The translations under genes and the position numbers were made by a program. A stretch of DNA of 18,350 bases from Chromera velia (lineage: Eukaryota; Sar; Chromeraceae). This document shows positions 9,010-18,350 of the stretch, piece after piece. The DNA is taken from positions 1-18,350 of the forward strand of contig JAHBMJ010002516.1 in assembly GCA_018398765.1 (NCBI GenBank), given 5' to 3'. Each line of letters starts with the position of its first letter. The stretch's first letter is position 1. The notes beneath the pieces were generated by a model. It ran no database searches. It saw only the letters and a list, made by a program, of their open reading frames with translations, and was not told the origin of the DNA.

Positions 9010-9858
9010 CTACACCGCACGGAGCAGATTCATCCTCACCCCCCACTGCAGAGTCCTAACTCCAGCACGGATCGGCTTCTCATACTGGTTGTCGACTTCT
9101 TCCTCGGTGGAGGGCTCAGCACTCTTGCCGTCTAAACCCTTCCAGGGTTTGCTTGGACGTTTTTCCTTCAAAATCTCCCATAGAGGAGCGGTGTCGGTGT
9201 TCTCGAGGTACGAGACCTGGGAGAGATGAATCTCCCTCGTGGAGACTCTGGAGATATCTACTCCAGAAAACTTCCTTTCTGATCCCTCCCCAATCACACA
9301 CACGGACCCAAAGCCCAGCCTCTGGTTGAGGGTCTCCTGAAGGGCCTTGTGCTCCTTTGGAGGGGCTCCAGTCAGCAAATCGTCTATCCAATTCATGACA
9401 ATGGCTTGGGCTCTCCCTCCCTCAGGGGGAGCCTTGACTGCGATAGCCATGTCCACGCGCTTGAACCCCAACTCCTTACACACCCCCTCTAACTTATGGT
9501 CGAAAAGCTGGGCCGCACAGGGCAGTCCGTAGAGGCCCATCTCCACCAAGTACGTGCCCCTGGGCTCGTACTCAGCCGCCATCCTCCTCAGCTCCTCGTA
9601 CTTGTCGTCAGGGACGTCCTTGAAGGGGTTCACCTCAGGGACTCAAGGCAGCACAGAGGGCAATGTCGCGCCGACCCGCTCGGCGTTATGATCCTTGGAT
9701 GTCAAGAAGGCAGCAGTCATATCCGCCGCCCCCATCTCCATTCCTGTGGACACAATAAAAAGGCAGACGGTGTTGATCCCCGCGACGGAAGGCGTTCCGA
9801 CGTAGGTGTCAACGAGTCGGCTATCCAGGAAGCCCTTTGCAAATAAAACCTCGCCTTA
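9010..9858 (-). pseudogene. Reverse transcriptase, fingers-palm part
   Basis: It carries the core of a Copia RT (RVT_2 type), which copies element RNA into DNA. From its start are seen FAKGFLDSRL, matching the family's KARLVAKGF; then GAADMTAAFL with the first catalytic Asp (9721-9723), equivalent to the family's xMDVKTAFL; then LYGLPCAAQLFDHKLEG, equivalent to YGLKQAxRxWxxKL; then WIDD (9379-9390) where YVDD is usual, both Asp present; then FSGVDISR...LSQVSYLEN, equivalent to FLGxxI...LSQxxYxxxxL. It is interrupted by TGA at 9643-9645 and ends at TAG 9010-9012. The join to the preceding fragment is a frame change at about 9845-9858, at a run of four T on the coding strand. Confidence 0.85.
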
Positions 9859-10223
9859 GGCTTCCGGCCCTCATCGTCCGTCTCTTTCCAAGTGCATCGC
9901 CAGCCCATGCCGACTACCGCTCAAACCTCGTTCCTCTTAACCCTCCTGCCGAGCGTCCAATTTCCCACAATGTTCACCAGCCACTCTTTTAGGGCAGCGA
10001 GCTTGTGAGACCCCGAGTCTATCTCCTCCTTTGTGGCAGGGAGCTGGGTGGAGCCCTTTTTAAAATGGCTCATCTCCTCCTCATACACGGCAGCTCCCGT
10101 GAACAGGAAACCTGACCGAGGGTTCCTGGATGAAAGGCAAGACAGGTGAGGAAGACCGCACCACCTACTCCTGGTGGGGCTCTTGGGCGTCCCATCCCGT
10201 TTGGGACTGCCCTCTTCCCTCTC
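9846..10223 (-). pseudogene. Reverse transcriptase, N-terminal part
   Basis: This fragment lies between TAG 10224-10226 and the frame change at about 9845-9858. Its second half matches the start of Copia RT: NWTLGRRV, like the family's xWxLVxxP, then WRCTWKETDDEGRKPKAR, like RWVxKxKxDxxGxxxxxKAR. A TGA (9921-9923) interrupts these two blocks. The first half, containing SHFKKGSTQLPATKEEIDSG, is not a domain I know. The same frame stays open to 9717 past the frame change, but that part is out of register and reads as shadow of the RT palm. Confidence 0.75.
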
Positions 10224-10226
10224 CTA

Positions 10227-10487
10227 CGCCATCGCCCCAGCGAACGACGGAATGCCTCTCTCCTTCCGGAAACCATCATTCCAGTTCCTCCCCATCACCT
10301 CGGGCACTCTCCTTGCTCGCTTCTCCCTCAAAACCTCCATCATACAGAGGGTGTTGAACCGCTCCCACTGCGGGCCTTGCAAAACCTCATCCATCCTGTT
10401 CATCTCCTCAACCTCCTCTTTGGGCGGGTTCTGCCTCACGGTGGGTCCTTCTCCTGCCCTGGGAAGTTTCCGACCCCCCAGGACACC
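10227..10487 (-). pseudogene. Polyprotein linker segment just before RT
   Basis: It lies in the same frame as its neighbours, between TAG 10488-10490 and TAG 10224-10226. It has a basic-acidic, probably helical stretch (KEEVEEMNRMDEVLQGPQ, then EVLREKRARRVPEVM). No known domain is recognised. Its composition is protein-like and its frame agrees with the adjoining pieces, so I take it as part of the ancestral polyprotein. Confidence 0.55.
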
Positions 10488-10490
10488 CTA

Positions 10491-10757
10491 CTCATCATCC
10501 GAGGAGCTGCTGTCACTCCCGGAGCCCGGGCCGCTTGCCTCAAACGTTGACAAGCTTGCTTCCGAGACATACCCGTCCCTGTCCATAGACATAACCATAG
10601 ACAGAGGCTCCTTATCCGTCTCCACATTCTCCACAATAGGGCCCAGTGGCTCAACTCCCCCAACCTCATTCCCTTCATCAGATGCCCTCTTGGCAGCAGG
10701 AGGACCCCCATGATCCTCCGCTTGCTCCTCTCCGCCTGCGTTCAACAGAACACCAGG
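10491..10757 (-). pseudogene. Acidic, Ser-rich linker segment
   Basis: It lies in the same frame, between TAA 10758-10760 and TAG 10488-10490. The segment is acidic and ends in [12 protein letters not shown], a disordered tail of the kind found between the integrase and RT of many Copia proteins. No motif is recognised. Confidence 0.55.
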
Positions 10758-10760
10758 TTA

Positions 10761-12053
10761 AGACTCAGCAGCCTTGGGGATCACACGTGACTCCCCCTCG
10801 ATAGGAGGCACAGCAGGGACAACAGAAGAAGAAGGCACAGCAGAGGAAGATGACGAAGCGGATGGTTCTGCAGAGACATCTGCAGAGCCTTTTGCACCCC
10901 CTACTCTTTCTTCCTCCGGCAGTGTCCAGACTCCTACCTTGCGGAGCTGGACGGGGTCGTCAATCATATGCACAGCCTCCTCGAGGACTCTCCCTCCCTG
11001 AATGTCGAACATGTGCTTGATGGACGACCGTTTCACTCTCCCGTCCCTGATTTCCTTGACCTTGAAAGCGAGGGGGTCCCTTACCGAAAGATCAGGTGCG
11101 AGGTCTGCCCATCCGTAGCTCCTACGCGCCTTTGAATAGAGGGCCACAAGCTTTCTCCTGTTGTCCCTCTGGACAACTGCCCCCTTCATGGGGTGGGCCT
11201 CCATCGGCTGACGATCATACGAGGAGTACTCCAGCGCAGCTAGACCCAAAACTCTCCTCTCTTGGATGGGAGTTCTTTGTTTGGACCGGGACCTATCTGC
11301 ACCCCCCGGGTGCGCGGAAAGGTCAATCGGCCTATCCTCCGGTTCCGACTTGTCACCTCTACCCCTCTCGGCAGAAGACTCTGCCCCTCTTTCGTTGTCT
11401 CCGTCGTCCCCAGAGAGGATCCTTCTCACAGACAATCTTCGCGGTCGTCTGCGAGCAGATAGACGGAGGCGGGCCCTCTCCTCCACGGAGATGCCATGAT
11501 GTAGAGCTTGGGATGATCCGGGAGGAACGCCCCCCCCGCCATCTCCACCTCCCTTATCATCAGTGCCCCCGCCCCAGTCTCTTCCAGAACAACCCCCTGG
11601 AGGTGGGTTGTGCGGAGAATCGTCTGGGGAAGGGTCCCCTTGACCTCCATTTCCGTCAGGAGGATCCCCCCCGTTATCTTCATCGTCTGGGTCTGACCCG
11701 CTCGATCTGTCCCACAGCAGAGACTCAGAAGCGAAGGTGTCTTCATCAGTCTCCTCATCCTCAGCACCCGAAACACGAGTGCGAGGGGACCCTTCCCCTC
11801 CCCTTCTGTCTCTGCCTGTCTTTGCCACAGACGCATCCGAGAGCTCCTCCCAAGTTCGGTCCCCGTGGCCGACCTCGTTCTTGTCGACCCTGTCCCTGGG
11901 GTCCTTAGGAGGGACGACCTCTACCGTGGGGCCTTCTCTCTCGAACACGATGGGGCGCGAGCGGTCATCGTGGTGCTTCGACCTGGTAGCACATCTCACA
12001 GACGAGGCACCACGCCTTCTCATCTTCGTTGCTTTTTGTCCCCCGGAACACAT
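10761..12053 (-). pseudogene. Large low-complexity and acidic linker between integrase and RT
   Basis: About 430 codons are open on the minus strand, in the frame of 10761-9846. The first half is Asp/Gly/Pro-rich and disordered, for example [12 protein letters not shown] basic patch follows ([17 protein letters not shown]). Then comes a compact segment of normal composition (about 11185-10915) with [21 protein letters not shown] and [18 protein letters not shown], and finally a Ser/Ala/Val/Pro run. Only that compact segment looks able to fold; I do not recognise it. The first residues, down to about 11975, are probably out of register because the upstream fragment runs in another frame to 11965. 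Plus-strand open frames over this region are GC-driven shadows. Confidence 0.6.
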
Positions 12054-12219
12054 CCCGAAAGTGTTCCATCATCCGATCTCCTCCTTCCGTGTATGCCCGA
12101 ATGCTTGCAGCCACCGGATCCGGATCGTAGGAGCTCAGAAGAACATAGTTCTGGAACTTGATCCACTTGTACCCGTAGTACCTCTCGGGAAAACCAACAG
12201 CCATGGACAGCCCGACTGT
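11965..12219 (-). pseudogene. Linker segment with Cys cluster
   Basis: It continues the integrase frame after TGA 12220-12222. It contains protein-like sequence ([20 protein letters not shown], then [20 protein letters not shown]) and ends in [11 protein letters not shown], three cysteines in a CX2CX2C arrangement. A frame change follows at once (about 11965-11985); in the next frame two adjacent His and an Arg/Glu stretch come just after. A small zinc-binding fold is possible but unproven. Confidence 0.6.
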
Positions 12220-12222
12220 TCA

Positions 12223-12468
<246 letters not shown>

Positions 12469-12471
12469 CTA

Positions 12472-13326
12472 TGGAGGCGAGTGCAGATAGACGCCCTGGT
12501 TCTGTGACATGATCTTCTTGAGGCTCTCCTTCTCAAAATCGAAACTCATGTCTCCAAGGAACACCCCACGTGCTTCCTGGATTTTGTCCTGCGTCCTTGT
12601 AGCACTTCTACTTCTCCACAAGTCCCCCTTGACGCCCGTCGTCAGTCGGGGTGCCAAGTAGTTCTTGAGGGTGTCTAAAACCTCTCCCTGAGTGATCTCC
12701 CCCAGATCGGGGTGGAGCATGAGCGCGAAACGACGAGTCCAAGCGTCATACATACCCCGGTGGTACGTCATGAACACCGGCCGCTCCACCTTCCAGTTGT
12801 ACCCCAGGGGCTCCCCATCTGCCCCCAGGAGGCGGTTCCCCTTCTCGTCACAAAAGACGGGGCCTAGATCCTTCACCTGCCTTCTCCATGAAGGAGTGCG
12901 ATTATGCTGCCGCACCGTCCCAGGCGTGCGCAGCACCCCAGGGCCTGACGGGTCCAGGATGGTCCCCTTCATTGAGGAGCCGAGCAGGACAAAGAAATCC
13001 GGCCGCGGCGACTCCCCAGAGTCGACGGAAGCCCTGTTAGACACAACAAGAAAGAGAGACCATGCTCGGGCGCCCGCCGCCCCTGCTTCCCTTACCGAGG
13101 CCTCGGTTTGAGCAGGGGAGGGGTCGGAGGGCTCTGCAGGAGCAGGGGGAGGGAGGGAGGGAGGCAGTGCAGAGGGAAGGGCAGAGGAAGAGGGGAGGGC
13201 AGAGGAAGACGATGATGAAGCCGACGCCTGCGCCTCCGTGCTCGAAATCTCCTGATGGCCCTCACGAAGGTGTGTGAGGCGAGGGGCCTCCCGCAAGCCC
13301 ACAACACCTTCGCCCTCATCCGCCAG
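12472..13326 (-). pseudogene. Linker segment downstream of integrase, Ser/Pro/Ala run plus folded part
   Basis: It lies in frame with the protease-integrase fragment, separated from it by TAA 13327-13329. It begins with [17 protein letters not shown], then a Ser/Ala/Leu/Pro low-complexity run (about 13085-13240), then a well-composed region of about 150 residues with [39 protein letters not shown] and [18 protein letters not shown] do not recognise this domain. It sits where Copia elements have only a short integrase-RT spacer. Confidence 0.6.
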
Positions 13327-13329
13327 TTA

Positions 13330-16089
<2,760 letters not shown>

Positions 16090-16092
16090 CTA

Positions 16093-16365
16093 TACATCGA
16101 CCCCAGTGTGGTTCCTAACAGGATCCCAGGCAGACAGGCGTTCCATAGCCCCATCATGCATCGTTGTATCGTAGTCGGGCGAATACTTAGCTCCCGGCTC
16201 ATAGCACAAAGGAAGGCTAAGGCGGTCTGCAAAGCGGACCTTTCTGAGAGACCCCTCTCCGTGAGTGGCCTTCTCCTCACCCTTGGACGTGTGGATGGTC
16301 AGATTAAACGAGTCCCCCTGCCTACGTGAGATGCCACCCATCACTACGACATCATCATCGTCGTC
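16093..16365 (-). pseudogene. Polyprotein segment between zinc-binding region and protease
   Basis: It is in frame with the protease-integrase piece and lies between TAG 16366-16368 and TAG 16090-16092. It starts with an Asp run and VVVMGGISRRQGDSFNLTIH, and later has LSLPLCYEPGAKYSPDYD. No known domain. It may be the start of the protease precursor, as the putative active site is only about 145 codons further on. Confidence 0.6.
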
Positions 16366-16368
16366 CTA

Positions 16369-16935
16369 ACCCCCAGGACCGACAGTCTGCGAGGACACAG
16401 GAGGGACACCACCCCCCCGCTGCGCCTGTCTGGAGTCTGAGTTCTTCTTCTCGAAGTTCTCATTATTGAACCTGCCGGGAGAAAAGGTGCGCCTACCACG
16501 GCCGCGACCCCCACCGCCTCTTCTCCCCCCTGAGCCGCCCCCACGACCAGGATAGGGAGACCCTCAACGGTCTCCAGAGCCGCCTCCACGGCCTCCTCCT
16601 CCCGGAGGACCCTTAGAGCGGCCCCCCAAGCCGCCCCTGTGCTGCCCGGTCTTGTCCATCTGCTTCATCATCCACCGCTTCTTCGCATTCTCGTCAGGGC
16701 AGTTGTTGGGAGCATGGCCCATCGTTCTGCACGATGGGCAGCCGTCCTTCTTCCGAATCTAAAGACAGACCCTATGGCCCCCCCACTTTGCATGTCCGTC
16801 CGGACGGTTGCATCTCAGGCACTGCCTATCGCAGTACCCGTGGGGAAGGCTCTTCCTGCTGGCAGGATCCCAACACGCTTTGTCCCACAGAAACCCAAAC
16901 TCTCCATCCCACTGACCGGGTTTGATGGGAGTTTA
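16369..16935 (-). pseudogene. Nucleocapsid-like zinc-binding region of gag
   Basis: It binds nucleic acid in the retroelement particle. In the integrase frame are two Cys/His clusters. The first, from 16833 down, is CX3CX2CX5HX5HX2C (CDRQCLRC...HRVC). The second is a standard CCHC zinc knuckle, CX2CX4HX4C (CPSCRTMGHAPNNC, 16699-16740). A Gly/Arg-rich RGG-like tail follows (about 16480-16620), as in many nucleocapsids. Interrupted by TAG 16759-16761 between the two clusters and TGA 16564-16566, and closed by TAG 16366-16368. Upstream in the same frame TAA 16933-16935, TGA 16990-16992 and TAG 17050-17052 also occur. Confidence 0.8.
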
Positions 16936-17810
16936 TCCAGATCCCGCCATCGTCCCGATGAACGCATCCGACCTAGAGCCGTCCCGGTGTCAGACACCAT
17001 ATCGATCGAGAACGGGGTTCCTGTTGGGGCCCCTGGGGTTGACAACGGCCTAAGTGGGAGGACGGTCCTTTCCTTCCACCCCCTTGTCATTGTATCTGCT
17101 GGAGGGAGCAGAGGAATTTGACCAGGAGAGCGCCCCCGATTGGAGCTCCCCCCGCCATCCCCCTTGCCGAAACCCCCTCCTGCACTGCCCTGCCTCCCGC
17201 AATCAGAGTTGCCCCTGCCCTTCCCGCCAGAGTCAGGGGTCTTTCCTCCTGAGGGTTTCCCTCCCTTTGCCTTGGAAGGGGACTTCCTCTGCGGGACTCC
17301 TCCAGGCCCTGCGAATGCCACAAAAGGAACCTTCGGAATGATACCCCCCCGCGAGGCACCCCCCGAGTCTCTAACCCCGAAGGTTGCTGCCTTCTGTTCC
17401 CACTCTCTCTTCAAGTCCTCGACGAGAGCTCCCTTAACCAGGCCCCGGTCCCAGGCATCCCCAAGAGACTTGTTGAAGGTCTCCACCTGGGCAGCGATGA
17501 CGTGGATCTCCTTAATGATCTCCACTTCGCTGGTGAGGTCCACCGGGTTCTGCCTCTCCTGCCACCTCATGATGAGGTCGTTTGGTAGGTGTGCCGTCAG
17601 GAGCCCGAGCCTGTACTTCACGCCAAGCTCGTGAACGATGTTCTCCTCAACCAGGTAGTTCAGGAAACGCTTGTGATGCGCCAGCACCTCTGTGTAGGTA
17701 CCGAACCGACAGGGCTTGTAGGCAATCCTCTCGTACTCCAGAACGAGAGCCGAGGTTGAGTACTGGATCGTCTTGAAAAAGTGTGTATAGATCATCGCCA
17801 TAACCTTATC
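16936..17810 (-). pseudogene. Gag capsid-like domain (UBN2-like) and Gly/Ser-rich tail
   Basis: Gag forms the particle that packages element RNA. After TGA 17811-17813 the frame reads MAMIYTHFFKTIQYSTSALV (first Met 17799-17801), then LAHHKRFLNYLVEENIVHEL and YRLGLLTAHLPNDLIMRW. This matches the layout of Copia gag (helices, then L...G...I, then LLxxLP). A Gly/Lys/Ser-rich tail follows, with SPSKAKGGKPSGGKTPDSGG and GGGFGKGDGGGSSNRGRSPG. The frame stays open to 16815, but the zinc-binding region lies in another frame, so a change of register must lie between 17203 (last stop in the other frame) and about 16935. An in-phase G GGT TTC heptamer (17169-17175) and a six-G run are candidate sites. 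Confidence 0.75.
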
Positions 17811-17972
17811 TCACATCTCCACAAAGGTCCGCGGGACCGATGTCAAGATCTCCTCTAGGGTGTAGGCGATGAAGGGATCTTCAGGGTCATACTTGGGCCT
17901 CCCCTGAGTTCCACTCGACTCCGTAACTCCCAGGAAAGAGAAGATCCCAGGCCCTTCCGCGCGTTCGAACAT
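17811..17972 (-). pseudogene. Gag N-terminus
   Basis: It lies in the same frame as the capsid-like part, cut off by TGA 17811-17813 right after RTFVEM. It contains KYDPEDPFIAYTLEEILTSV, protein-like and probably helical. I chose the Met at 17970-17972 because the frame upstream of it, open to 18152, is translated from the TTCGAA array and gives only Phe-Glu repeats such as FEHVFE. That start is inference; a start further upstream cannot be excluded. Confidence 0.55.
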
Positions 17973-18133
17973 GTTCGAATCCGTGCGAAATATGTTCGAA
18001 CATGCAAAAACATGTTCGAATCCATGCAAGTTCGAACATATGCTCAAGACATGTTCGAACGCGGATTCGAACACATGTTCAAAACATACATTCACTGACC
18101 ATAACTGTTCGAACTGTTCGAACCGTTCGAACT
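17964..18133. repeat. Array of TTCGAA palindromes at the 5' side of the retroelement
   Basis: TTCGAA occurs ten times in about 170 bases (17964, 17974, 17995, 18015, 18031, 18054, 18066, 18108, 18117, 18126), with TTCAAA variants between. TTCGAACATGTTCGAA (17964-17979) is a perfect 16-bp palindrome, and GTTCGAACY repeats three times in tandem (18107-18133). It overlaps the probable gag start. It may be a 5' leader element, an LTR part or an independent satellite. Confidence 0.75.
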
Positions 18134-18350
18134 GGTTCAAATTAACATGCAAGTCAATTATTTAAAATGTGTGATCACCAAACTTTGAGGACGTTTTCTG
18201 AAACAGTGCTTGAACAGTGGTTAAAATTCCGCATCTCGTCTAGCGGTTTGAGGGAGACGGTTAGAGTTTTCAACCAAGTGCGACAGTTTGAGGGGAAATC
18301 TCCTTTGACGTCTGCTTTCCTTTTCACCTCGAACGATGCAACAAGCCAAG
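18134..18350. other. Right-edge sequence upstream of gag, possibly leader or LTR
   Basis: No coding potential is seen. TTTGAGG occurs three times (about 18183, 18247, 18289). I found no primer-binding site complementary to a tRNA 3' end that I know, nor a match to the region left of 8380, so an LTR here is unproven. Confidence 0.35.

Noticed and set aside
8083-9135. Plus-strand open frame of 350 codons
   Set aside because: It lies antisense over RT and RNase H, whose motifs are clear on the minus strand. Its own translation has no recognisable domain.
17973-18023. tRNA B-box-like GTTCGAATCC, twice
   Set aside because: They belong to the TTCGAA array; no A box, cloverleaf or poly-T terminator accompanies them.

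Overview
The window looks like nuclear DNA of a microbial eukaryote. No bacterial operon layout, rRNA or tRNA gene is visible. It holds a very large decayed Copia-order (Ty1/copia, Pseudoviridae-like) retroelement on the minus strand, plus a smaller DNA transposon nested in an older dispersed repeat. The style of the Gag-Pol protein and the GC-rich coding would fit a protist alga such as a chromerid or dinoflagellate. That assignment is inference; I have no database support for it.

Left part (1-8378). I see no convincing host gene. There are two direct copies of a roughly 350-bp dispersed repeat (309-663 and 3438-4838). The second copy is split by a 1,040-bp element (3587-4626). That element has 16-bp terminal inverted repeats, a 9-bp target-site duplication that can be checked against the uninterrupted copy, eleven copies of a 7-bp subterminal motif, and a 186-bp exon-like open block on the minus strand with splice-site-like borders. 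It resembles a Pack-MULE, a non-autonomous Mutator-like element carrying a captured exon. The rest is AT/pyrimidine-rich spacer with simple repeats, two adjacent hairpins and one 14-bp CRE-like palindrome.

Right part (8380-17972, minus strand). Read right to left, the order is: gag capsid-like domain, Cys/His zinc-binding cluster and CCHC knuckle, putative aspartic protease, HHCC plus DDE integrase, a linker of roughly 1,150 codons, reverse transcriptase, RNase H. PR-IN-RT-RH is the Copia order. The ancestral reading frame spans about 9.6 kb (about 3,190 codons). It is now broken by 15 to 18 in-frame stops (TAA, TAG and TGA all occur) and three frame changes (near 16935-17203, 11965-12053 and 9845-9858). 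The protease-integrase stretch (13330-16089, 920 codons) is strikingly free of stops. No LTR pair can be shown: the upstream LTR would lie at or beyond the right edge, and the downstream one cannot be delimited.

At the right end (17964-18133) is a dense array of the palindrome TTCGAA, including a 9-bp tandem repeat. It overlaps the probable gag start.
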